From NCBI RefSeq assembly GCF_014596475.1, contig NZ_MECJ01000011.1, positions 124,001 to 188,000 on the forward strand: 64,000 bases of DNA, written 5' to 3'. The notes under the pieces are model-generated. The model was not told the origin of the DNA. It searched no databases and saw only the letters and a list, made by a program, of their open reading frames with translations. Positions within the stretch are counted from its first letter, which is position 1. Every line of letters begins with the position of its first letter. This stretch comes from Streptomyces sp. CBMA152. GTDB taxonomy: Bacteria; Actinomycetota; Actinomycetes; Streptomycetales; Streptomycetaceae. Below are positions 26,274 to 34,740 of this stretch, one piece after another. Both the position numbers and the translations under genes were made by a program.

Positions 26274-26459
26274 ATGCGTAAGGTTGCCGACTGCCGGGAC
26301 TACCCCAGCGAATCCAACTGCAGTCTGACGATTTCCGGCGAGGAAGAGGAAGTCGTCCGGGCGGCCGCCGAGCACGCCGCATCGGTACACGGCCACACGG
26401 ACAGCCCCGAACTGCGCGAAGAACTGCGGAAGATGCTGAAGGACGAGGTGGCCGTCTAG
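26274..26459 (+). CDS. DUF1059 small protein
   Basis: 61 residues from ATG 26274 with GAGGAGG just upstream. MRKVADCRDYPSESNCSLTI and EEEVVRAAAEHAASVHGH match the DUF1059 family: a CxxxP...CxxxI pattern early and a conserved His before the end. These are small proteins of unknown function common in actinobacteria. It is followed by a convergent gene. Confidence 0.85.
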   Translation: MRKVADCRDYPSESNCSLTISGEEEEVVRAAAEHAASVHGHTDSPELREELRKMLKDEVAV

Positions 26460-26482
26460 ACAGATCACCCTCGCGTATCCAC

Positions 26483-26797
26483 CTACTTGTGGACCGCCGC
26501 CCCGTCCACAGACGCCCGCAGGGTCCGTACGAACTCGGTCGGCTCCGGCCAGTCCTCGTGGGCCGGGCGGCGCTGAGCGAGACCGGGCTCGTCACCCCGG
26601 GCCAGCAGCTTCTGGCACTCCTCGCACAGATAGCAACGCCCGGGCAACACGAAGGCCGCCTGCGGGCCGGGAGCGGCGAGCCGATAGCTCCACACCACCT
26701 CCGCCCGTCCGCACACCAGGCAGGACTGATCGCCCCAGGTGACCCCGGGCTGCGGGGGGTCCGCGTCAGGACGGTACGAGCCGTGGTGTTCGCTCAT
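26483..26797 (-). CDS. Small zinc-ribbon-like protein
   Basis: About 104 residues from ATG 26797 (MSEHHGSYRP); GTG 26827 is possible and would overlap the previous stop. Four cysteines lie in two pairs, CLVCG and CYLCEEC, a zinc-ribbon pattern, with hydrophobic residues between them. Function is unknown. It lies directly downstream of the exported-protein gene and may be co-transcribed with it. Confidence 0.65.
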   Translation of the reverse strand: MSEHHGSYRPDADPPQPGVTWGDQSCLVCGRAEVVWSYRLAAPGPQAAFVLPGRCYLCEECQKLLARGDEPGLAQRRPAHEDWPEPTEFVRTLRASVDGAAVHK

Positions 26798-26819
26798 CTG
26801 GGCCCCACAGAAGAAGGAT

Positions 26820-27653
26820 TCAGCCACCCGTGCCGGTCGCGGGGGCCAGCTTCCAGGTGCCGGAGTAGTTACGGACGTCCCAGCCCCGGTATTTCACGGT
26901 CACGACCGGAGAGTACCCGGGCCAGCTGATGTGGTACCCGACCATGGGGAACTTGACCCGGGTGGACTCGTTCACACCGAAGCCGCGGTTCAGGTCGTAC
27001 GCATACGTGCCCCTGGACGCGTAGACGGGAGCTTCGGAGTGGTGGCCGTCGGCCGTAGCGTCCTTGGTCTCGCACGTCCAGTCCGTGTCGTTGGGGACGT
27101 TGACCCCGCAGTAGTAGTCGTAGCTGAACGAGTACGGGTCGCCGGCCCAGTACTGGGTGAACAGGCCCACCGCCCAGCGGCGTGAAGACCCGCCGAACAG
27201 GGTCTCCTTCATCTGGATGCGGACCAACGCCTCCACGTTGCAGCGGCCGTTGACACAGCGGTCGAGCTTCGCCACGCCCATGTCGGACCGGTAGTGGTAG
27301 TCGTCGATCTTGTTGTTGCCCTGGAGGGTGTAGCCGCGCGGTGTGTCGGTATGGGGTTCGACGACCCGGCCGTCGGTGGTGGTGACACTCCCGTCCGCCG
27401 CCGCCCGCGCCGCCTCGCTCCGCGTCGAGCCGTTTCGTGCCGGCGTGGTGGTGACCTGCCCGGTGTCCACCCGGGTGACGAGCGCCGAGCCGTCGCCGAA
27501 GCCCATCTCCGTCTGGTAGTACGCCGCCGGGTGGGCGCCGCCGCCCGCCGGGGCCGCGTGCGCGGACGCGGGACCGGCGACGAGCAGTGCCGAACCCATC
27601 GCACAGGCGGCTGCCGTGAGTTGCACGGGGCGGGATCTGCGTAACCGAACCAT
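26820..27653 (-). CDS. Secreted hypothetical protein
   Basis: 277 residues from ATG 27653, which has AGGAGG 5 nt upstream; the frame continues further upstream but without such support. Signal peptide MVRLRRSRPVQLTAAACAMG... with cleavage after a SAHA/AHA site. The mature part is Tyr-, Trp- and Asn-rich and contains single-residue motifs such as NNKIDDYHYRSDMGVAKLDR and FTQYWAGDPYSFSYDYYC, with four Cys. It looks like an extracellular beta-rich domain of unknown family. Confidence 0.7.
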   Translation of the reverse strand: MVRLRRSRPVQLTAAACAMGSALLVAGPASAHAAPAGGGAHPAAYYQTEMGFGDGSALVTRVDTGQVTTTPARNGSTRSEAARAAADGSVTTTDGRVVEPHTDTPRGYTLQGNNKIDDYHYRSDMGVAKLDRCVNGRCNVEALVRIQMKETLFGGSSRRWAVGLFTQYWAGDPYSFSYDYYCGVNVPNDTDWTCETKDATADGHHSEAPVYASRGTYAYDLNRGFGVNESTRVKFPMVGYHISWPGYSPVVTVKYRGWDVRNYSGTWKLAPATGTGG

Positions 27654-27881
27654 CGATCCTCCTGAGGATCGCGCAGGGGTAGGTGAGGTGCCCGTGGTTC
27701 CGCGGCGCATCCTCGCATGGTTGCGCAGGCATGGAAACGTACGTACGGGAACTCGGGCGCCGCGTTCCACTTCAGGCACGCCCTGACGGAAAAACTACGT
27801 CGCAAAACGACTTCCACGGACGGGAGTTGGTCCATACGGTCGCCTTCGGCAGTTGTTATGACAACGTCAAGGAGGAACAGC

Positions 27882-28097
27882 ATGAACAGCAACCTTCGTG
27901 CGGCGGCCGTCACGGCGGCACTGGTCACCGGGCTCCTCGCAGCCGGCGGCGCCGCCACGGCGGCCGAACGCATCGACTCGCAGCACCTGGCCGCACACCT
28001 ACAAAAGGCGGTCGCCGCCGAGCAGGAGGGCGGCGCGACGACGACGGGCGGGCCCATCCTGGGTGTGCTCACGAGCCCCGACGCCGCGCACTCCTGA
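27882..28097 (+). CDS. Exported small peptide (71 aa)
   Basis: ATG 27882 follows AAGGAGG at 9-nt spacing, a strong ribosome site. The 71-residue product has a classic signal peptide (LRAAAVTAALVTGLLAAGGA, then ATAA) and a mature part of about 43 residues with no cysteine: ERIDSQHLAAHLQKAVAAEQ, then a Gly/Thr-rich stretch and ILGVLTSPDAAHS. It could be an exported peptide or a precursor. The Cys-rich gene at 28118 follows after 20 nt in the same direction. Confidence 0.6.
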   Translation: MNSNLRAAAVTAALVTGLLAAGGAATAAERIDSQHLAAHLQKAVAAEQEGGATTTGGPILGVLTSPDAAHS

Positions 28098-28117
28098 CCG
28101 GGACGGAGGTGTGCACC

Positions 28118-28585
28118 GTGGACAACCCCGGTGAGGACCACGTCAATTGGTGCCCCAGTGGGGACGCCGAGCGTCCGGAATCCGTCGTCCTGGGGGTCAG
28201 ATCCGGGGAGAACGGCCAGGTCGTCTATCTGGCCGAACCGGTGCCGGCATCGGAGATCCTCCCCACCATCCCTGACGGCATCGCACCCAACCGGGTACTC
28301 CGCTTCGCCTCGCACTGCGTGTCCGACTGCGCGAACCGGGACGGCGACGCCTGCGGCCTGATCGAGCGCATACGTACGGTGCCGTCGCCGAATACCCCAG
28401 CAGCGGTACCCCGGTGCCACCTCCGCCCACACTGCAAGTGGTGGAACCAGACAGGAGTGGAAGCCTGCCACCGCTGCCCCGCCCTGGCCACCCTCAACTC
28501 CCCCGACGACGAACTCGCCACGCTCGTCGCGGATCCGTCCACCACCGTGGAGCAGCTGGAGAACTGGATCGCCGCGGCCGAGTGA
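28118..28585 (+). CDS. Cys-rich hypothetical protein
   Basis: 155 residues from GTG 28118, with GGAGG 8 nt upstream; GTG 28109 is in frame but touches that site. No signal peptide is seen. Eight cysteines sit at 12, 67, 71, 79, 100, 106, 117 and 120; the last four form C-x5-C-x10-C-x2-C (RCHLRPHCKWW, EACHRCP), which could bind zinc or an iron-sulfur cluster. The C-terminal DDELATLVADPSTTVEQLENW is an acidic helix. Family not recognised. It follows the exported-peptide gene by 20 nt, so they may form a precursor/partner pair. Confidence 0.6.
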   Translation: MDNPGEDHVNWCPSGDAERPESVVLGVRSGENGQVVYLAEPVPASEILPTIPDGIAPNRVLRFASHCVSDCANRDGDACGLIERIRTVPSPNTPAAVPRCHLRPHCKWWNQTGVEACHRCPALATLNSPDDELATLVADPSTTVEQLENWIAAAE

Positions 28586-28725
28586 GCCATGGGCAGGGCG
28601 ACGCTCATCGAGGTGTTCTGAGCCCGAGGTCGCGCTTGAAAAGCTCGATCACTTCGTAGCAACGGCGATCGACCTCGGCCACCTCCTCCTCAGCACTGGC
28701 ACCGGCAGCTCCAACATGCGTGCAC

Positions 28726-29190
28726 CTACGAGTTCCGCTCCCGTAGCCCTTCGGCGAACCTGCGTGCCGCCTCCAGATCGGTGGCATCGGGACGTCCCTT
28801 CCTGATGCCGCCGACGGGCTTGAACGGGAGCCAGGTGTCCCATGCGCGACACGTGAAGGTGTCGACCACGTCGAAGCCCTTCTGCCCGAGAAGCCCCGCG
28901 AGCGGGCGGGTGAAGGGACGCAACCGCACTTCGGGAAGCCCGCTGGTGGCGAACACGAACGCCCTGCCCCGCTCCTCTTTCGGGAGGGACTGGACGAACT
29001 CGCGCAGCCGTGGATGGAAGGCCGTCGAGAAGATCCCCGACCCGAATCCCACGAGGTCGCAGGCGGCGAGCTCCGCCCTGTCGATCTGCTCAGGGGCGAT
29101 CACAGGGGCCTCCAGAACGTTGCCCATGACGTCGGCGATCCTCTTCGTGTTGCCGTGCGACACGGAAACACACACGATCATGGCCTTCAT
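28726..29190 (-). CDS. Flavodoxin-family protein
   Basis: 154 residues from ATG 29190 with AGGAG upstream; the longer frame to 29319 adds non-coding sequence. The N-terminal FMN-binding loop is VCVSVSHGNTKRIADVM. A later loop, GFGSGIFSTAFHPRLREF, and the segment FVFATSGLPEV fit the flavodoxin fold. A Cys lies near the C-terminal part (FTCRAWDTW). It is divergent from a MerR gene, so MerR control is likely. The redox partner is unknown. Confidence 0.8.
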   Translation of the reverse strand: MKAMIVCVSVSHGNTKRIADVMGNVLEAPVIAPEQIDRAELAACDLVGFGSGIFSTAFHPRLREFVQSLPKEERGRAFVFATSGLPEVRLRPFTRPLAGLLGQKGFDVVDTFTCRAWDTWLPFKPVGGIRKGRPDATDLEAARRFAEGLRERNS

Positions 29191-29356
29191 AGCGATGCTC
29201 CTCTCACTGCGGACACGTATGGGACAGCGCACGATCCCCGACCGTGACACCGAACGGCTGTGGCCTCCGTCACGTAACGGCTGTGGTGTCGGGATGGTAG
29301 AAGTTGACATCAGTGTCACGTTCCCGTCGCCGTGATGGCGTCATGTGAGGTGTGGA

Positions 29357-29746
29357 ATGCGGATCGGTGAGTTGGCCCGGCTCAGCGGTGTGAGCGAGCG
29401 TTCCCTGCGCTACTACGAGACACAGGAACTGCTGCGCGCGGAGCGCACCCCCGGCGGCCACCGGGACTACGGCGAGTGGGCGGTCGACCGCGTCGTACGC
29501 ATCCAGACGCTGTACGCCGCAGGCCTGAACAGCAGGAAGATCGCCCAACTGCTGCCGTGCATGAGGGATGCGGACGGCCGCCCGAACGAGATCGCCACCC
29601 CGGAGCTGGTCGACGAGCTGACCGCGGAGCGCGACCGTATCAACCGCCTGATCACCGACCTGGTCCGCTCCCGCGATGTCCTGGACGAAGTGATCGATAC
29701 GGCGTCGGAGAGCGCGAGCACCGACGCGGCTTCACCCACGCGTTGA
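29357..29746 (+). CDS. MerR-family regulator
   Basis: 129 residues from ATG 29357. It has the N-terminal MerR wing-HTH MRIGELARLSGVSERSLRYY, then YETQELLRAERTPGGHRDYG, and a C-terminal dimer helix of about 60 residues (LTAERDRINRLITDLVRSRD) with no obvious metal or redox Cys pair. It diverges from the flavodoxin gene with 166 nt between starts. That gap contains TTGACA overlapping a short inverted repeat (TGACA/TGTCA, 29305-29318), a plausible MerR site. Confidence 0.88.
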   Translation: MRIGELARLSGVSERSLRYYETQELLRAERTPGGHRDYGEWAVDRVVRIQTLYAAGLNSRKIAQLLPCMRDADGRPNEIATPELVDELTAERDRINRLITDLVRSRDVLDEVIDTASESASTDAASPTR

Positions 29747-30056
29747 CGCGGAAAGCTCGCAACACGCTGATGATGCGTGCTTCTTGGGGCGTCCTCAGCT
29801 GGCAACTCGGGCCGACGTCCTGGAGCAACCACCCGGGGGTGGCTGAGGATCACGATTCGTACAGTTGCCGAGTTGACCGCTAAGGTGCCAGGTCACGACC
29901 GCACCCCGTTCGATCCACGGGCCGGTCAGGGCTCTGCCGCAGTTGGTGGCACCTCCACCGCTGCCGTGCCGGTCTCTGCCTGCCCACGCCCTGCGTATAC
30001 GGGGGCGGTCCTCACGGCGGGGCAGCCGGCCCCGGCCGACGGGTCAGGAGGAACGA

Positions 30057-31553
30057 GTGGCACAGATCATCGCCGAGGTCTCGCGGACGTTCAACGAGTT
30101 TCTGCTCTTGCCGAACCGGACTCGAACCGACTGCTCGGCTGCGACCGTTGACCTGCGCACACCTCTGGTGCGGCACATCCGGGGCGAGGCGTCAGCGATC
30201 GAGCTGCAGTCACCGTTCACGTCCGCGATCATGCAGGCTGTCAGCACGCCTGAACTCGCGATCGCGATCGCCCGCAACGGCGGTCTGAGCTTCCTGCACC
30301 ACAACCAGTCGATCCAGGACCAGGTCGCGGCCGTCCGCCAGGTGAAGAACTTCAAGGCGGGATTCGTCACCAGCGACACCAACGTCCGCCCCGACGACAG
30401 CCTGGGCCTCCTCGTCGACGTCATGCGGCGCACCGGTCACAGCACCGCCGCGGTCACCCACGACGGGACCGCCACCGGCCGCCTGCTCGGCCTGGTGACC
30501 TCGCGGGACTTCCACCCCCAGCGCCATGACCTGGACGGACCGGTCAGTGGCCGGATGACCGCGGTCGCCGAACTGGCCCATGCCGGGCCGGACATCACGC
30601 TTTCCGAGGCCAACGCGCGGCTGTGGGACGAACGGCTCGACTGCCTCCCGGTGTTGGATGCCGAGGGTCATCTTCAGCATCTGGTGTTCCGTTCCGACTA
30701 CACGGACAACAAGCGCTTCCCGAACCAGCTCGTGGACGCCGCCAAGCGTCTGCGCGTGGGTGCAGGTATCAACACCCACGACTACGAGGAGCGCGTCCCG
30801 GCCCTGCTTGAGGCCGGCGCGGACGCGCTGTGCTTCGATTCGTCCGACGGCTACAGCGACTGGCAGGCGCAGGCCCTGACCTGGGTGAAGAAGCACTATC
30901 CGGAGATCCCGGTCGGCGGCGGCAACGTGGTCGACGGCGAAGCGTTCACCTTCCTCGCGGAGGCGGGGGCGGACTTCGTGAAGGTCGGAGTCGGCGGTGG
31001 CTCCATCTGCATCACTCGCGACCAGAAGGGCATCGGCCGCGGCCAGGCCAGCGCCGTGCTGGACGTCGCGGCAGCCCGGGACGCCTTCCTGGAACGCACC
31101 GGCGAGTACGTGCCGATCTGCTCCGACGGCGGCCTTGTGCACGACTACCACGTGGCCCTGGCGCTGGCGATGGGGGCCGACTTCGTCATGATGGGGCGTT
31201 ACTTCGCCCGCTTCGACCAGGCGGCCGGCGCGAAGCTGCCCACCCGTGACGGCTTCGTCAAGGAGTACTGGGGCGAGGGCTCGAACCGGGCCCGCAACTG
31301 GCAGCGCTACGGCCAGGGCGGTCAGGGGCTGGTCTTCGAGGAAGGCGTGGACGGCTACGTCCCCTACGCGGGCGACCTCAACGAAGGGCTCGCCCTGACC
31401 GTCGCCAAGCTCAAGACCACGATGGTCTCGTGCGGCTCCGCCACCCTGCCGGAGTTCCAGTCCACGGCCCGCCTGACCCTCGTCTCGGACCAGAGCTTCC
31501 AGGAGAGCCACGCCAACGTCACCCTGCGGGACACCCCGACAACGGCCTCCTGA
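30057..31553 (+). CDS. IMP dehydrogenase, atypical (Firmicute-like) type
   Basis: 498 residues from GTG 30057 with CAGGAGGAACGA upstream. It has an N-terminal part (MQAVSTPELAIAIARNGGLS), tandem CBS domains at about 105-215 and the catalytic loop GVGGGSICITRDQKGIGRGQ with nucleophile Cys318. The flap and end (RYFARFDQA, WGEGSNRARNW) are also intact. It makes XMP from IMP with NAD. The SICITR-QKGIGRGQ loop and the SRTFNEFLLLPNRTR opening match the longer IMPDH type I recall from clostridia rather than the usual actinomycete GuaB. No purine genes lie nearby. Confidence 0.88.
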   Translation: MAQIIAEVSRTFNEFLLLPNRTRTDCSAATVDLRTPLVRHIRGEASAIELQSPFTSAIMQAVSTPELAIAIARNGGLSFLHHNQSIQDQVAAVRQVKNFKAGFVTSDTNVRPDDSLGLLVDVMRRTGHSTAAVTHDGTATGRLLGLVTSRDFHPQRHDLDGPVSGRMTAVAELAHAGPDITLSEANARLWDERLDCLPVLDAEGHLQHLVFRSDYTDNKRFPNQLVDAAKRLRVGAGINTHDYEERVPALLEAGADALCFDSSDGYSDWQAQALTWVKKHYPEIPVGGGNVVDGEAFTFLAEAGADFVKVGVGGGSICITRDQKGIGRGQASAVLDVAAARDAFLERTGEYVPICSDGGLVHDYHVALALAMGADFVMMGRYFARFDQAAGAKLPTRDGFVKEYWGEGSNRARNWQRYGQGGQGLVFEEGVDGYVPYAGDLNEGLALTVAKLKTTMVSCGSATLPEFQSTARLTLVSDQSFQESHANVTLRDTPTTAS

Positions 31554-31571
31554 CAAGCTGCCAGGTAGGGG

Positions 31572-31603
31572 CATGGGCTCGTACAGGTGAGTACGAGCCC
31601 ATG
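31572..31603 (+). terminator. Perfect 13-bp terminator after IMPDH
   Basis: CATGGGCTCGTAC (31572-31584) pairs with GTACGAGCCCATG (31591-31603) around a 6-nt loop, 18 nt after the IMPDH stop. Confidence 0.8.
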
Positions 31604-31683
31604 TAGAGGTGAGTACCCGCGCCCATGCCCCGACGGTGTCCCCCGCATGAGGATTTTGTAGAGCCTCCGATGGAAGGAACACC

Positions 31684-32040
31684 GTGAACCCCAGCAGCTA
31701 CGCGACCCTGTACAGCCCCTACCAGCCGCCGCAGCGCCGCCCCCGCCGAGGGCGGACCGTCGTCATTGTGCTGGCCTGCGTGCTGTGGGCCGTCACGTTC
31801 GGCTCGCTTGCCTGGATCACACTTCTGGTAGGCATAGTCACACTTTGGGGCGCGGCGGACGGCGCGCCGGTCGGGGACTTCGTACTGACCTACTTCGGGA
31901 TCATCATCGGTGCCGCCGGCGCGCTCGCCGCGCTGGCCTTCGCTCCCGGCGTCCGCCGCCTGGCCCCGGCGAGCCGTCTGCTTCTGCTGGGCGCCGTGGC
32001 ATGCCCGGTGCCCGCCTTCTACGCGGCGCTGATCGGCTGA
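31684..32040 (+). CDS. Small membrane protein
   Basis: 118 residues from GTG 31684 with AAGGAAC upstream. A Pro/Arg-rich cytoplasmic head (PYQPPQRRPRRGR) is followed by three hydrophobic helices (VVIVLACVLWAVTFGSLAWI, then FGIIIGAAGALAALAF and LLLLGAVACPVPAFYAALIG). No motif or family recognised. It stands between the IMPDH terminator and a decayed exported-protein gene. Confidence 0.65.
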   Translation: MNPSSYATLYSPYQPPQRRPRRGRTVVIVLACVLWAVTFGSLAWITLLVGIVTLWGAADGAPVGDFVLTYFGIIIGAAGALAALAFAPGVRRLAPASRLLLLGAVACPVPAFYAALIG

Positions 32041-32088
32041 CCACGGCTTTGCTGCTCCGCCCGTTGGTTCGAGCTGTTCGGGCGGTAC

Positions 32089-32385
32089 GTGCGCGTGGCT
32101 CTTCAGCTGGAACACCGTCGCCCGGTGCGCACGTCCCGCCTGGGAGCTGTTCGTCGCGGCACGGTCGTCGCGGCCCTGGCGCTGTCGTTGACCGCCCTGG
32201 GCGGAGGAGTACAGCAGGGCTTCGCCGCCCAGAGTCACACCGGCCCGCACCACGTGAAGGCACAGCGATTTCACGACCAGATGCGTGAGCTAAGGCCGGC
32301 GATCGCCTCACCGCCCTGCTGCGGGTGCACATCCTCACCGCGGCCGACATCCGTCATCGAGCAGCTCCCCAACCAGTTCCGCTGA
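32089..32385 (+). pseudogene. Remnant of an exported-protein gene
   Basis: A GTG-start frame of 98 codons opens with a long signal-peptide-like segment (RRGTVVAALALSLTALGGGV, then QQGFAAQ) and goes out of frame or ends soon after (QRFHDQMRELRPA). The pattern looks like the N-terminus of a secreted protein whose rest is lost. Family not recognised. Confidence 0.35.
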
Positions 32386-32420
32386 CCCGGCAGCGACGGC
32401 CGCCGATCTCACCGGCTCGA

Positions 32421-33383
32421 TCAGCGGTGCACCGGCAGCGGCCCACGCTCACTCCCCGCACGAGGCCTGCCGGGTACGGCTGACGATTGTCGGGGGTTCG
32501 GCGGTGTGGGCCTCGTCGCCGACTCCCAGAAGGAGATCAGGGCCCGCGCGGTGTCGGCGGGGTTCTCCACGTTGGGAGAGTGCGCGCTCCCGGTGATGAC
32601 GGCATGGCGGGCACCCAGCCGTGCGGCCATTTCGCGTTGCCAGGGGACGGGCCACGCATAGTCCTCCTGTCCGCAGACGACCATCATCGGCAGTGCCACC
32701 GCGGCGAGTTCGTTCACCCGGTCCGGCTCTGTCATGAGTTGACGGCCGGTCACCATCAGCTGCTCGGGGACGGTGTTGATCCAGCGTCGTCGCAGAAAGT
32801 CCGCGGTGTGATCGCTCGGGCGATCTCTCTCCTCCAGCTTCTGCATCTCATGCCACAGTTGCTCTTTGCCGAGTACGGGTAGCAACTCGACAAGGAGTTT
32901 GATGCGTTTCTGCTGCTCCAGCTGGATCGCGGCCGGGCCCGTACTCATCAGGGTGAGCGAGGCCCACGGGCAGGAGGAGACGGTGGACAGCACGGCTGCG
33001 CGAGCCGTGAGTCCGCCCATGGAGTGTCCCAGCAGGTGCAGGGGAGTTTTTGAAGCGGTGGCCTCGGAGATCGCCACACTCATCGCCAGTACGTCGGCAG
33101 CCAACTCGCCCTGGGCGTAGGCCTCTTCGCTTCGCGGGCCGGGACTTTCATGCTGACCGCGTCCGTCGACGGCGACGGTATGGATGCCTGCCGCGCTCAA
33201 CGGTTCGAGCAGCGGTAGAAAGTCCTCTTTGCTGCCCATGAAGCCGGGCAGCATGAGCACGCGACCCATGTGAGGCACGCTGTCGGGCGGCACACACTCC
33301 AGGACCGCGAAGGAGCCCCGGCTCGTTTCCATGCGCCGGACGCGGGCGCGAGGCGGCAGTGTGAGGTTGGGTGGTCGACTCAT
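32421..33383 (-). CDS. Alpha/beta-hydrolase
   Basis: 320 residues. The nucleophile elbow is LLGHSMGGL with Ser121. The oxyanion region is LPGFMGSKEDFLPLLEPL (about 45-62), and acid and base are plausible in VVCGQEDYAWPVPWQ and GSAHSPNVENP near the C-terminus. That order fits esterase/peptidase-type hydrolases of the MhpC group. Substrate unknown. The C-terminal 35 residues are Pro/Arg-rich and probably disordered. Transcribed against its neighbours. Confidence 0.85.
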   Translation of the reverse strand: MSRPPNLTLPPRARVRRMETSRGSFAVLECVPPDSVPHMGRVLMLPGFMGSKEDFLPLLEPLSAAGIHTVAVDGRGQHESPGPRSEEAYAQGELAADVLAMSVAISEATASKTPLHLLGHSMGGLTARAAVLSTVSSCPWASLTLMSTGPAAIQLEQQKRIKLLVELLPVLGKEQLWHEMQKLEERDRPSDHTADFLRRRWINTVPEQLMVTGRQLMTEPDRVNELAAVALPMMVVCGQEDYAWPVPWQREMAARLGARHAVITGSAHSPNVENPADTARALISFWESATRPTPPNPRQSSAVPGRPRAGSERGPLPVHR

Positions 33384-33437
33384 GGCGGGAGACTAGGGGA
33401 ACGAGGCCGCCCGGCGACAACGTGCCTCCACCGCCCC

Positions 33438-33644
33438 GCCCCTCATGTCGTCGCTTTAGAACTCCTGGAAGTTTCGGTTGAGGAGCTGCGCCTGAACGTC
33501 GACAGGCAGAAGCTGGACGCCCTCGTGGAGCTGATCAGCGCCATCCGGTCCTCCCACGACGAGATCGATGCGTGGCTTGCCGCTGCGGAGAAGGCCTTTC
33601 CGGTGATTCAGGACCACGGCTTCGGCTCGACCGGCGCCGAGTGA
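33438..33644 (+). pseudogene. Gene remnant with no start codon
   Basis: The plus frame reads LELLEVSVEELRLNVDRQKL, then LVELISAIRSSHDEIDAWLAAAEKAF and stops at 33644. It looks like a real soluble helical C-terminus, but no in-frame ATG, GTG or TTG with a ribosome site is available close upstream. Its 3' end touches the IS5 scrap, so an IS event may have cut it. Not assigned to a family. Confidence 0.3.
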
Positions 33645-33865
33645 GGCACGGGCTTCGTCAGGCGCCGCCGGCAGACGATGCAACAGGCGAGCTTGAGGAA
33701 GGCTTCATGGGTGTCGTCGCGGATCTCCCACCGGATCAGCAGGCGGCGGAGCCAGTGCAGATAGGCGAATGCGAGCTCCACGACCCAGCGGCGGGAAGGC
33801 GTCGCGCTGCGCCTGACGGCCCCGCCGTCCGACGAACTGGCAGTCGAGGCACAGCGGCTCGGCAT
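33608..33865 (-). mobile_element. IS5-family transposase, C-terminal fragment
   Basis: RRWVVELAFAYLHWLRRLLI and RWEIRDDTHEAFLKLACCIV (about 33659-33793) match the conserved end of IS5-type DDE transposases (the RWVVERTFAWLH...RL-RYE-R-D block), which includes the catalytic Glu. The rest of the gene is missing. A matching N-terminal scrap on the same strand lies at 35454-35625, with an SDR/HxlR pair between them. No terminal inverted repeat was identified. Confidence 0.7.
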
Positions 33866-33897
33866 GCGGCAGAGCCCGCAGCCGAACGAACGGGGCG

Positions 33898-34647
33898 TCA
33901 GCGCATGCCGCCGGAGGCGAGGATGACGTCCCCGGTGATCCAGCGCGCGTCGTCGGAAGCCAGGAACGCCACCAGCGGGCCGTAGTCGTCGGGGGTGCCC
34001 GTCCGGCCCAGCGGGGTGTCGGCGATCGCCTGTGCTTCCTGGGCCGAGCCGGGGAATCCCATGGCCCTGGTGCCTTCGGTGTCCGACGGTCCGGGCATGA
34101 TCGCGTTGACCCGGATGCCGCGCGGGCCGAGCTCCTTTGCCGCAACGATGGTGAACGCGTTGACGGCGCTCTTGGACGCGACATAGAGCGAGGCGTACGA
34201 CGGGTGGGTGAGAGTGCCGGCCGTCGAGACGTTGATGATCGACGCGTTGTCGATGTCGTCCTGTGCGACCAGGGCCTGGGTGGTGAGGATCGGGCCCAGC
34301 AGGTTCGTGGTCATCTCTCGCTGGAACTCCTCTTCGGTGATGCCCGACAGCGGCCCGAAGTTGGCGACGGCCGCGTTGTTCACGAGCACGTCGACCGGCC
34401 CGTACTCCTCGCGTGCTCGATCGAACAGGTGGCGCACGTCGTCGCCGCGGGTCACGTCCGCCCGGACCGCGATCGCCCGGCCGCGCTCGGCGGTGATGTC
34501 CGCGACGACCCGCTCGGCGCCCTCGGCGTCCTCCCGGTAGTTGACCACGACGGCCGCACCGGTCCCGGCCAGTGCCTTGGCGATCCCCGCGCCGAGTCCC
34601 TTCGACGCACCGGTGACGATCGCCGTACGCGCGTTGTTGCTGCTCAC
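33898..34647 (-). CDS. SDR-family oxidoreductase
   Basis: 249 residues from GTG 34647 with GAGGAGT 7 nt upstream; the frame is open far upstream but divergent HxlR sequence lies there. Rossmann motif TGASKGLG (12-19), NNAA (90-93), catalytic Ser141, Tyr155 and Lys159 (YVASK), and the C-terminal PGPSDTEG loop. It matches classical NAD(P)-dependent SDRs of the FabG group. It is divergent from an HxlR repressor with a perfect palindrome between, a common arrangement for inducible SDR genes. Substrate unknown. Confidence 0.92.
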   Translation of the reverse strand: MSSNNARTAIVTGASKGLGAGIAKALAGTGAAVVVNYREDAEGAERVVADITAERGRAIAVRADVTRGDDVRHLFDRAREEYGPVDVLVNNAAVANFGPLSGITEEEFQREMTTNLLGPILTTQALVAQDDIDNASIINVSTAGTLTHPSYASLYVASKSAVNAFTIVAAKELGPRGIRVNAIMPGPSDTEGTRAMGFPGSAQEAQAIADTPLGRTGTPDDYGPLVAFLASDDARWITGDVILASGGMR

Positions 34648-34708
34648 AGTGACTCCTCGAACGTTAGTGCTTGCAGGAGTCACCGTAGGAAAGCTGGTCA
34701 CTGCGAGG

Positions 34709-34720
34709 AAGTACGTACTT
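34709..34720. promoter_or_regulatory. Perfect 12-nt palindrome, probable HxlR operator
   Basis: AAGTACGTACTT lies between the divergent SDR and HxlR genes, 20 nt upstream of the HxlR ATG. HxlR proteins bind short palindromes in such gaps. Confidence 0.65.
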
Positions 34721-34740
34721 TTTTGTAACCTCATAGCGTG

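Noticed and set aside
28605..28735. Short minus-strand frame ending RCYEVIELFKRDLGLRTPR
   Set aside because: Protein-like but only about 35 codons are plausible, with no start or ribosome site; may be a scrap.
30210..31682. 490-codon minus-strand frame opposite IMPDH
   Set aside because: Antisense shadow; the plus-strand IMPDH has all active-site residues.
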